Shown: piece by piece, positions 53,123-61,900 of the stretch
Layout of the letters: each line of letters opens with the position of its first letter
Numbering within the stretch: position 1 is the stretch's first letter
Origin: Herbinix sp.
GTDB lineage: Bacteria; Bacillota; Clostridia; Lachnospirales; Lachnospiraceae
Assembly (NCBI GenBank): GCA_029240245.1
Contig: JARBTJ010000017.1
Span: 1 to 62,633 of the forward strand
Direction of reading: 5' to 3'
DNA length: 62,633 nt
The notes under the pieces: model-generated
Told to the model about the DNA's origin: nothing
Seen by the model: only the letters and a program-made list of their open reading frames with translations
The model's database searches: none
Translations under genes and position numbers: made by a program

Positions 53123-54226
53123 TTATACCGGAGAAGCTTGAATCGGAGCTTCCTGCGGTTTTGTATGTACAATTTCATTTATAATTCGACCGGAGATCTC
53201 ATCAACTCTGGAAAAATTCATTGCCGAGATATAGAATGCCTCCAGCTCATCATGATACAGCTTCGCTTTAGCAACATGGCTGCCGGCAGTTTCTATTAAG
53301 TTCTTCGCAAAGGTAAGTTGAAGGTTTAAGGTATCGGTTAATGTTTTTTTCATCGGATGATATAGACCTTCGATTACAATACAATCCTTACTGTTTACAT
53401 TATGAAAGGTATTCGCGGTGGAAACTCCAACCTTTGCATGAGGAAAGATCAGATGGTCGATCTGCTCAGGGGTATGAATGGAACAATAACAGGTAATCAT
53501 TTCATAAAGCATTGCCAGAGAATGATCATGAAGCGCAGCTAATAATGTTCCGGAGGCAGCGCCCCATTCATCCGGGATTTTATAAAGCTTTGGAGATAAC
53601 TGTGTCAGTGTTTCTTCAAAAAATTCCAGTTTTCCTACCGATACGGCGCTGAGTAACCTTATTTTTTCACATCCCTTTGAGGTAAGACTAAGCTCATCGC
53701 CAATAATACCTAAAAACGAATGTACTGATTTCTGGTTTACATAAGCCTCAGCTGCTTTTTGATTACAATCTAATAATGCAGCTGCCGAGGTTATGCAGGA
53801 AGTAGCCATGGAATGATATAGGGAAATCATATTTGATAGCTCCATGATTTTCTTTCGGTTATGGTATAGTTCGTCATTATCCCATACATCGCCTAAGTTA
53901 ATAATTGTATCATATGCGCCTGGATATTTTGGTTCCATGGTATGTGGGGCAGTTCCGTCGATCATGGCAATGCCTGCTTCTTTATCATAGAAGGCGTCTA
54001 AGGAATTAGGATCACTGGCGCATGGAATATATTCTATGCTATGACCAATATCCTCTAATGTTTTTGCGATACGCCGCATTAGGGTACTTTTACCGCTTCC
54101 TGGTCCGCCTTTTAAAATGTATAAGTGTCTACCCGAAGCTGGTTTTCTGAACTCTTCAAATAGTGACACAAATCCTCGTTTTGTATTACTCCCCAAAAAA
54201 AATTGCAGTGGATGATTGGTAGACAT
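53123..54226 (-). CDS. P-loop ATPase of the PRK06851 type
   Basis: A 367-residue cytoplasmic protein with one clear Walker A, ILKGGPGSGKST (G40-T48), and downstream Asp-rich segments (YIPCASDPNSLDAFYDKEAGIAMIDGTAPH). This agrees with the conserved Firmicutes family labelled PRK06851, whose function is not known. It is written away from the GH genes and ends in an Ala/Pro-rich tail. The yqeY-like gene lies 76 bases upstream on the same strand, and the two may be co-transcribed. Confidence 0.8.
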   Translation of the reverse strand: MSTNHPLQFFLGSNTKRGFVSLFEEFRKPASGRHLYILKGGPGSGKSTLMRRIAKTLEDIGHSIEYIPCASDPNSLDAFYDKEAGIAMIDGTAPHTMEPKYPGAYDTIINLGDVWDNDELYHNRKKIMELSNMISLYHSMATSCITSAAALLDCNQKAAEAYVNQKSVHSFLGIIGDELSLTSKGCEKIRLLSAVSVGKLEFFEETLTQLSPKLYKIPDEWGAASGTLLAALHDHSLAMLYEMITCYCSIHTPEQIDHLIFPHAKVGVSTANTFHNVNSKDCIVIEGLYHPMKKTLTDTLNLQLTFAKNLIETAGSHVAKAKLYHDELEAFYISAMNFSRVDEISGRIINEIVHTKPQEAPIQASPV

Positions 54227-54302
54227 ATCATTATGCTCCTTACATAGGGCTTCACTTTATACTATGTAGGATATTATGAAATATGTGTAAATGATTGCTA
54301 CC

Positions 54303-54740
54303 TTATTTGCACAGGTCACCAACAATTTGATTGATGGCTTTACCATCTGCTTTTCCTTTTAAATCAGCCATCACATTCTTCATGATCAGACCTTTATTTT
54401 TGGATGCAACAGCATCAGCAAATTTATCGAGAATATATGTTTTTATCTCTTCCTCAGACATCATGGAAGGGGAATATTCTTTAATAATATCATAGGTTGC
54501 CTGATAGGAGGCTTTGAGTTCGGATCTTTCTTCCGGACAGGTTTCCACCTGTTCCTTAACAAGCTTCATTTCCTTTAAGATTGCGCGGTTCACAAGCTCC
54601 TCCGGGATATCATCGCGGCAGCCCTCATCGATCGCTGCTTTTTTTACAGCGGATACCAGAGTAGAAATTGCATCCTTGCGCACCTTATCTCTGGCTTTCA
54701 TTGCTGTTATCATATCTTTTTGTAATTGTTCCATTTGCAT
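54303..54740 (-). CDS. GatB/YqeY domain protein
   Basis: A 145-residue protein matching the YqeY family: MEQLQKDMITAMKARDKVRKDAIST, then ADLKGKADGKAINQIVGDL at the end, resembling the tail domain of the amidotransferase GatB. Family members are proposed to help tRNA-linked amidation or are of unknown role. I use ATG 54740 because AGGAGG lies eight bases upstream; the frame runs on to 54794. It has the usual family length. Confidence 0.9.
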   Translation of the reverse strand: MQMEQLQKDMITAMKARDKVRKDAISTLVSAVKKAAIDEGCRDDIPEELVNRAILKEMKLVKEQVETCPEERSELKASYQATYDIIKEYSPSMMSEEEIKTYILDKFADAVASKNKGLIMKNVMADLKGKADGKAINQIVGDLCK

Positions 54741-54936
54741 AAGCGTTACCTCCTGATTGGTTATTCGTTTATTATTTGCTCGATAAAATTTCATCGCACT
54801 GGGAAATCTTATATAATATAGCTCATTTCACAAACAAGTATATTGCAATACCTGGAGATAATCAAGAATAAATTCCTACTTAGATAGTTTCCGGTAATAA
54901 ATTGATCTGTATCCATAACGATAGAGTGAAAATTAA

Positions 54937-54964
54937 TTGTTTTTCTTATCACAGACGTTATAAT
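54937..54964 (+). promoter_or_regulatory. candidate promoter of the uridine kinase gene
   Basis: TTGTTT (54937-54942), 16 bases, TATAAT (54959-54964). The leader would be about 105 bases. The rest of the divergent 54741-55076 gap shows only AT-rich sequence. Confidence 0.4.
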
Positions 54965-55076
54965 AAGATTAAGTAAGTTTTATGTTTCAATCGTAAACCA
55001 GTTATGATAAAATATGGAATATTAAAATAAAAAATTCGTAAGGGATAAAATTATATAAATACGTTCGGAGGTTATT

Positions 55077-55697
55077 ATGAAAAGTGTAATCGTGATAGGT
55101 GTGTCCGGAGGCTCCGCATCAGGAAAAACAACAGTAGCGAATCGGATCAAGGAAGAATTTAAGGACAGCGTAGAGCTATTAAGTCATGACTTTTATTATA
55201 TTCCTCATGATGATCTGCCTTTGGAGGATAGAGCAAAGTTAAACTATGACCATCCAAATGCCTTTGATACAGTGAGAATGATGAATGATATCCGACAATT
55301 AAAGTTGTTTCAACCGATTGATCGTCCGGTATATTCCTATAAAGAACATACAAGACTGGCAGAAACCGTCAGGATTAATCCTGCGAAGGTTATTATTGTG
55401 GAAGGATTTATGATCTTTGAGAATGCCGAGCTCAGGGATCTGTTGGATATTAAAGTATTTGTGGATACCGACGCGGACGAACGTCTAATGAGGCGTATTG
55501 TAAGAGATGTAAATGAACGGGGAAGAAGTTTAGAGTCGGTGATTTCTCAATATATCAATACCGTAAAGCCGATGCATGAATTATTCGTAGAGCCATATAA
55601 GAAATACTCGGACATCATAGTTCCGAGAGGCGGAAAAAATGATGTCGCAATTGACATGCTGATTCACAGGATAAAGGCGATCCTGGCAGAGGATTAG
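55077..55697 (+). CDS. udk: uridine/cytidine kinase
   Basis: Phosphorylates uridine or cytidine to the monophosphate in pyrimidine salvage. The P-loop is GVSGGSASGKTT (residues 8-19); HDFYYIPHDDLPLEDRAKLNYDHPNAFD carries the nucleoside-binding aspartate and histidine; RRIVRDVNERGR is the lid arginine segment. At 206 residues it is the expected size. The ATG follows TCGGAGG. A family B palindrome separates it from the UPF0303 gene. Confidence 0.92.
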   Translation: MKSVIVIGVSGGSASGKTTVANRIKEEFKDSVELLSHDFYYIPHDDLPLEDRAKLNYDHPNAFDTVRMMNDIRQLKLFQPIDRPVYSYKEHTRLAETVRINPAKVIIVEGFMIFENAELRDLLDIKVFVDTDADERLMRRIVRDVNERGRSLESVISQYINTVKPMHELFVEPYKKYSDIIVPRGGKNDVAIDMLIHRIKAILAED

Positions 55698-55710
55698 ACT
55701 GGTATGGAAA

Positions 55711-55761
55711 TGTATGTGTTGTGTGTACAATAGCAAAAACTATATTGTTTCGCAAACGCCT
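55711..55761. repeat. palindromic repeat, family B, copy 3 (right half)
   Basis: Contains the core GTATGTGTTGTGTGTACAAT and the right end GTTTCGCAAACGCCT (55747-55761), matching copy 2 at 16611. The left end is lost. It starts 13 bases after the uridine kinase stop. Confidence 0.65.
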
Positions 55762-55793
55762 AAAAATAATAATTAATTAAAGGAGAAAGTATT

Positions 55794-56261
55794 ATGGAAA
55801 TAACCCTGGAAGCATTGCTTGAACAGGAAAATGTATTACAATTTATTGATTTTACGAATAAAGATGCGCTGGCAGTAGGATTATTCATCTTAGAGATAGC
55901 AAAAGAAAAGTTTGATAAAGGGATAGCCGTACATATAGAAAGGGACGAATATCCGCTATTTACTCATTACATGGATGGTACATCCGATCGAAATCTTTAT
56001 TGGGTCAATGCTAAGAAAAATGTAGTAAAATTGTATGGCAACAGTTCCTTATATATGGATGTAAAATATAATAAGCAGGGAATTGATTTTCATGAAGCAA
56101 CCGGTTTACCTAGTAGTGATTATCAGGCTGCCGGCGGATCCTTTCCTTTAATTGTACGTGGACAAGGCAGGATTGGTACAATTACCGTATCAGGACTTAC
56201 CGGGGAAGAGGACCATGAACTTGCAGTGGAAGGAATCAAGAAATTTCTGGGTATAGAATAA
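55794..56261 (+). CDS. UPF0303/HbpS-like (heme-degrading-domain) protein
   Basis: A 155-residue cytoplasmic protein with the GlcG/HbpS-type fold: LAVGLFILEIAKEKFDKGIAVHIERDEYPLFTHYMDGTSDRN followed by AAGGSFPLIVRGQGRIGTITVSGLTGEEDHELAVEGI, the UPF0303 signature. Some relatives bind or degrade heme, but the ligand is not known here. ATG 55794 is behind AAGGAGAAAG. The gene stands between uridine kinase and an AraC regulator, and its relation to either is unclear. Confidence 0.82.
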   Translation: MEITLEALLEQENVLQFIDFTNKDALAVGLFILEIAKEKFDKGIAVHIERDEYPLFTHYMDGTSDRNLYWVNAKKNVVKLYGNSSLYMDVKYNKQGIDFHEATGLPSSDYQAAGGSFPLIVRGQGRIGTITVSGLTGEEDHELAVEGIKKFLGIE

Positions 56262-56359
56262 CTCTCGGAGTATCTTAAGACAGAGAAGTACAACAGGAGC
56301 TTATATACTGGTATTCGGCGATCGAGTTATGCCTGCTATTTAAGGGAAGGAAAACTTTA

Positions 56360-57208
56360 ATGAATGTAATGCATCAGAAAATTACAAGGGACCCATCCAT
56401 TACCTATCATATCGTATACAGTGATTTTGAAATGGGTTTTCCCAACCACTGGCATCAGGAGGTTGAAGTGGTTTATGTTCTGGAAGGTCAGGTTCATCTT
56501 ACTCTGGAGGGGAAGGACTATGTGCTTAGTCCTAGGGATATTATGCTGATTAATTCCTGTGAGCTTCATATGTTCCGGCCGAATGAGGATGGTAATAAGA
56601 AACTAATTCTCCAGTTTGATAAGTCAGCCTTTGAGCCATATGGGAATTATATTTTTCGTCAGCGATTGTCTTACCCGTTATTAAAGGCCTCCGAGCTGTC
56701 TAATGGGGAAGATAATGCTTTACTTTATTCTCTGCTCGAAAAGATCATTCAGACAATCTATCAGGAATGGGAACAGAAATTACCTGGCTTTGAGGTTATG
56801 ATTAACGCGAAAATTACTGATCTTGCCGCAAATATCATACGATATGCTCCTATCGTGCCCATTGAAGAAAAATCGAAACGATTGGAGCAGATGATGAGGC
56901 TGGAGGGTGTTTTTAAATTTATTGAACAGAATTATCATACTAACCTGACTTTACAGATGGCAGCAGAGAAATCTGGTTTGAGTGTTTTTTATTTTTCCCG
57001 TTTATTTAAGGAGGTAACCGGTACTAAATTTACGGAATATTTAAATGCTTACCGCATCAATCATGCCATGGACTTATTACGGTCAGAAAATACGAAAATT
57101 GTTGACATAGCCTTTGCAACCGGTTTTAACTGTATTGAAACCTTTAACAGGGTATTTAAACAGGTATGCGGATGTATCCCATCCGATTACCGCAGTAAAT
57201 ATAAGTAG
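56360..57208 (+). CDS. AraC-family transcriptional regulator 3
   Basis: A 282-residue regulator with cupin sensor (FPNHWHQEVEVVYVLEGQVHLTLEGKDYVLSPRDIMLINSCELH) and a C-terminal helix-turn-helix pair (LQMAAEKSGLSVFYFSRLFKEVTGTKFTEYLNAYRI and IVDIAFATGFNCIETFNRVFKQ). The start ATG 56360 follows GGGAAGG. The unknown protein at 57224 begins 15 bases after its stop, so the two are one operon and probably one pathway. Confidence 0.92.
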   Translation: MNVMHQKITRDPSITYHIVYSDFEMGFPNHWHQEVEVVYVLEGQVHLTLEGKDYVLSPRDIMLINSCELHMFRPNEDGNKKLILQFDKSAFEPYGNYIFRQRLSYPLLKASELSNGEDNALLYSLLEKIIQTIYQEWEQKLPGFEVMINAKITDLAANIIRYAPIVPIEEKSKRLEQMMRLEGVFKFIEQNYHTNLTLQMAAEKSGLSVFYFSRLFKEVTGTKFTEYLNAYRINHAMDLLRSENTKIVDIAFATGFNCIETFNRVFKQVCGCIPSDYRSKYK

Positions 57209-57223
57209 CTGGGAGGAAGTAAG

Positions 57224-58489
57224 TTGGATTTTCATTTTGATGGAAGTATTTCACGAAAGGTACTAAATAACTATTTGTCCAGAGCAGTCACCCATTGCGG
57301 TATCGGTGAGGATAACAGCCTTGCCTCATCCACCTTTGAGGATGATTTGCGTATGCTAAAAAACGAAGGAACAAAATTTATCGGCAGGGCGGCCTATGTA
57401 TGGAGCAGTACCGATGATGAACGCCATTATCAAATTGCGAAAGATCGTGCTAAGCGGGCTCACGAGGTAGATCCGGATTTTATTCTGCAAGCCTGTGTTT
57501 TTGAATGTATTCAAAAAAGCTTTGTATCATCTGTTAAAATACCTTCCTGGGTATTCGAGGCCTTTGGGCTTGCAGTGGAAGACCGTTATTTTTCCTATGA
57601 AAGGATGCTTTTTGAAAATGGAAGTTACCTAAACCAATGGGGAATTGATTCCTCCGTAGAGGATATCAATCGGCTGGAATCCAGACTATGGATTTATTAC
57701 CGTGCATGTTCTTACATAAAAGCAGGTTTTGAGGGAATCCATTTCGGACAGGTGCATTTAATCGGAGCAGAGGATGAGGGATTTCACTATTTTAGGGAAG
57801 TCATTGGCATGATCCGGGATTTTGCAACAAAGCACGCACGCCGCCATTATGTGCTTTGTGATGCTCATACCCATGGAATCAATGTCGAGGGTGTCAGCTT
57901 GTTTGATTATAATGCATTCCCAATTCGTTTAAAGGAAGTAATGGATGCTCCGATGCAATGTATCTGTGAGGAAGGATACATCGACAGCCTGTTTTCCCGC
58001 AGTGCACCGGGTATTTCGCCAAGTGGATGGTATGCTGACTCCATGCCCTTCCTGGTAGAATTTGATAACTTCGGACGTAATCCAAACCGAGGTCAGCCAA
58101 ACCACGACAGCTATTTCGCTTGGGGTTATGATGAAATTACATGGTTTGCATTACTTCGCGATGAAGAAAGACATAATTTTTTGCGTTATCTTGATGAGTG
58201 GGTGAACAGCCGTTATCCCGAGGGTTGGGTGCAGATGCCTTCCAGGCGTATTATGACCGAAAGCATCAAACGAACCTACGAATCGAATTCCCTCACAGTG
58301 GAACGACTAGTTGAGCTTGCTCCGTTTGAATATATTACAGCCTATGCAAAATATGGTGCTTCCTTTGATATTTACCGTTGGTATTACAGTGCGAATCATC
58401 CTTCTGATGCATGTCCCTTTGGGTTTGGAGATGAAGAGGTCATTCGAGAGCTCTTCGCAGCAAGATGGGTTGACGACCGGGAACTTTAA
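57224..58489 (+). CDS. unrecognised protein paired with an AraC regulator, possible glycan enzyme
   Basis: A 421-residue soluble protein without a signal peptide, starting at TTG 57224 behind GGGAGG. I do not recognise a family. It contains alternating strand/helix stretches that fit a TIM barrel, with several acidic-aromatic loops (FEGIHFGQVHLIGAEDEG, LVEFDNFGRN, YFAWGYDEITWFALLRDEERHNFLRYLDEW) and an HTHG segment. The abundance of Trp, Tyr, Asp and Glu in loops and the coupling to AraC 3 suggest a carbohydrate-active enzyme, but this is inference. The C-terminal 40 residues end in DACPFGFGDEEVIRELFAARW. Confidence 0.6.
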   Translation: MDFHFDGSISRKVLNNYLSRAVTHCGIGEDNSLASSTFEDDLRMLKNEGTKFIGRAAYVWSSTDDERHYQIAKDRAKRAHEVDPDFILQACVFECIQKSFVSSVKIPSWVFEAFGLAVEDRYFSYERMLFENGSYLNQWGIDSSVEDINRLESRLWIYYRACSYIKAGFEGIHFGQVHLIGAEDEGFHYFREVIGMIRDFATKHARRHYVLCDAHTHGINVEGVSLFDYNAFPIRLKEVMDAPMQCICEEGYIDSLFSRSAPGISPSGWYADSMPFLVEFDNFGRNPNRGQPNHDSYFAWGYDEITWFALLRDEERHNFLRYLDEWVNSRYPEGWVQMPSRRIMTESIKRTYESNSLTVERLVELAPFEYITAYAKYGASFDIYRWYYSANHPSDACPFGFGDEEVIRELFAARWVDDREL

Positions 58490-58602
58490 TATTTTTATCC
58501 GGCTTCGTATTTCTCGTTGCATTTCTTGAGTAGCTTTCTCAATAGCTTCTCATTATATAACTCGTCATATTCCATCTTGCATTTCACGATGAACAATAAT
58601 TT

Positions 58603-58645
58603 AAGTCTGCCTAAGGCTATTTTCTTTCTAGCGTCAGGCAGACTT
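58603..58645. terminator. terminator after the AraC 3 operon
   Basis: AAGTCTGCCT (58603-58612) pairs with AGGCAGACTT (58636-58645), with GGCTA/TAGC inside, followed by TTTGTG. The remaining gap to 58908 contains a palindrome ATGATATATCAT (58872-58883) just before the next ribosome site, and nothing else clear. Confidence 0.75.
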
Positions 58646-58908
58646 TTTGTGTTGTTAGGTATTAGGTATTGCCTATTGTGTGTGAATGAAATAGTCCGAT
58701 TTCTTTGTATATAAGGTAAGATAAGAATAAAACGGATGTATTGTTTTGTGATAGATGACATATCAAATAACCATATTTATTGTCATATTAGCATTATCAC
58801 AGCAAGAATTGTCGGCTTACGAGCAAGAACTAACAAGTAAAGTGGAAAACTTAATGTTACAATAGCAATATATGATATATCATTTTCCTATTGAAAGGAG
58901 ACTTTGTT

Positions 58909-61900
58909 ATGATTAACAGAAATAAGGTCTGTTTGAACGGTTATTGGGATTTTTGTCCCGCGGATGGGATGTTGAAGCAAATACCTGAGGAGTGGGAGGA
59001 AATACAAATAGTAGTTCCTTCCCCCTGGAATATTAATTCATTTTCAAAGCCTTATTCCATGAAACAGGGAAACGAAGAAGTCTTTGTAAGAGGCGGTACG
59101 TTTGATTTGTTTCCGAATTATCCGAAAGAGTGGGAATCAGCTGATAGTGGTTGGTATAAGAGAGATTTTTTTATTCCCGAGGATTGGATGGGGCAAAATA
59201 TTACCTTGCTTTTCCAGGCAGTACATTATTACAGCGAATTTTATATCAATGATGTATTGGTACATTCGGATAAGGATGGTTTTCTGCCAATTGAATTTTC
59301 TATAAATTCATATGTAAAGTATGGCGAGAATAATTCCTTAGTCGTTGGAGTCAGAAAGATGAATCAATTTTTGACCAAATTGCCGGATGGAAGCAGAAAA
59401 TATGAGATTCCTACGGGATCCTTCTGGGGTGATACGATGGTAGGTATATGGCAGGATGTTTATTTAATGTCGTATCCGGAGAGTTATATATCAGACTTGT
59501 ATGTAACTACAGATTTGAATACCTCAACAATTACGATAGAAACTGAGGTAACAGGTAAGGAGTCCGAATATCAGTTATCTTATCAATTAAGTGAATGGAA
59601 GGGATCAAGTTGTTTTCAACTGACAGCCGGAATAACAACCACGAACTCTAAATCATTATTTCATTATGACTATAGCCATATAAAACAGGAAATAAAACTG
59701 TGGTGGCCGGATTCACCTAATCTATATCATCTTGAGGCACAGTTAAGTTATCAGGGTGAGGTTATCGATACAAAAACCATAAGATTTGGATTCCGGAGCT
59801 TTGAAGTGAAAGGAAATAAATTTTACTTAAACCACATTCCGTATAACTTAAGAAATGATTCGTGGCATTATATGGGCCTCCCCTACCAGAAAGAGGAATA
59901 TGCGCGCCTTTGGTATAAGATGGCTAAGGAGGCGAATGCGAATCATGTACGGCTTCATGCACAGGTTTATCCGGAATTCTTTTTGGATATCGCCGATGAA
60001 ATGGGTATGTTAATTACGGACGAGACAGCTATCTGGGGCTCTCATTGCAGATTTCACTATTCTATGAAATTTATTGAAAACGGAAAGAAGCATGTCGAAC
60101 GCATGATAAAACGGGATCGGAACCATCCGAGTGTCATTATGTGGAATGTGGATAATGAATGCGTAATGGCATATATGGTATCGGCAGATAATGCAGTAAA
60201 GGACGAAGCGGAGTTAAATGAAAGGTTATATCTACTGGCCGAGCATGCAGAAAAGTTTGACTCTACCAGACCAATCTGTGCGGATGGCTGTCGTGATTAT
60301 GGAGGCAGATTATCCGTGGTAAATGTACATTATCCTGGGAAACATCGTAATGCAGATACGCAAAAGCCCATTGCCATCGGTGAAATGGGAAGTATGTATT
60401 ATTCAACTCCTGATATGGTGACGAATTATTATGGGGAACGGGTTTATCATTCCTTTGAGGCTAGGCTGGAGGCTGTCGGCTGGGATGCATTTGAAGCTCT
60501 GCGGGAGCAGAGAAAATGGGCTGCACAGGTCTGTGTATTTAATCTGGTATGGTATGGACTGGAACCCTTACCCATCCATGAGCGGATGTGTGATTATGAT
60601 GATATGAACACTCCTGGGGTGAAGCCACAGAAAATCGGACCCTATATTTCCACCTTGAATGCCGGATATGATTCTGAGCTACCCGAATATATACCGAATC
60701 CGGTATTTCATTGGACAAAAGCAGCTTATCAGCCGGAACGCTTTTTCTTTGAAGGTAAACATGTACGGTATTACAACGGTGAATTAGGTGAAAATGTCGT
60801 ATCGGTATTCAATGATTCTATAAATGAACGTGATTATACAATAGAGTGGACAGTTATGCATCAAGGTAGGACCATCTTCAATCAAAAGGTTAAGCTAACG
60901 ATTGCTCCTTCCGAATATAAGACCCTGCCTATTGCCTATGAACTTCCCTATGCGAAAGAAATTGAGAGCTGCAGCTTGCGTATGCAAATGTTATTACAAC
61001 AGGAAGAACAAAAGGTAATCATATTTGAGGAAACCATTGAGAATAAAGTTTATAATCAAGATTATATGCTGAAACGCTGTCCCGGATTATCAAGGACGGC
61101 AGTTCTTGGAACGATTGATTCAAGGTTGAAGGATGTTCTGGAAAAGCATGGGGTTACTGTACTTAATCAATCGGAAAGTGAAAAGAAGTCAGATTTTCCG
61201 GAATATGATTATGAACTACTAATTGTGAATGATGTAGTAGAAAATTTGAATGTTAAAGCGAAATATATGATTGATATGGTTCCTGAAAAATCTGGTTTTG
61301 AGGATTTCATACAGCATCAGAATATAGAAAAAGCATTTCTGACAGACCAGGCTGAACTTCTGGGAAAAGAGCTTGATGATGATGATTTGTATGGCTTTCG
61401 GAAGGGATATCTCGCTGACCGGATGTTTACCGGTAATATCCATAAGAATGTAAGAGCACTTATGACAACGGGAAACGGGCTGCCATTAATCCTTGAGTCA
61501 GACGACAAAGAGAATCAAATTCATAGCTGTCTGCCTCTTCTAAATCAATGTACTACTGAACCGGCTGCAGCAATCATACTGGGTAATTTGATCAACTATA
61601 TCAGGAGTACGAAACCGGTATCCTATGAAGAATGCGTTGTTATATCCAAGGAGAATTCTAAACTGGTGAAATTCCTTGTGGGCTTAAAAGCATTGATACG
61701 AGTGGTGGATTGTGAGGATTATAAATCAATTCAATGCCTGCGAGGAGTAAAAACTATCCTTGTTGACGGCAGTTATCCGGTAGGATATCTAGGTCAACTG
61801 ATGTGTTATCATACAGAACAACTTATGCTGTGGAACCTTCAACCTCAGCATGTTCCGGTATTCCTCCAGGGATATCTGAAATTACATAAGAATCCGTTAA

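Noticed and set aside
58495..58761. 88-codon minus-strand frame, with a charged tail (MEYDELYNEKLLRKLLKKCN)
   Set aside because: It crosses the strong terminator at 58603-58645 and neither its first ATG nor the internal ATG at 58575 has a ribosome site.
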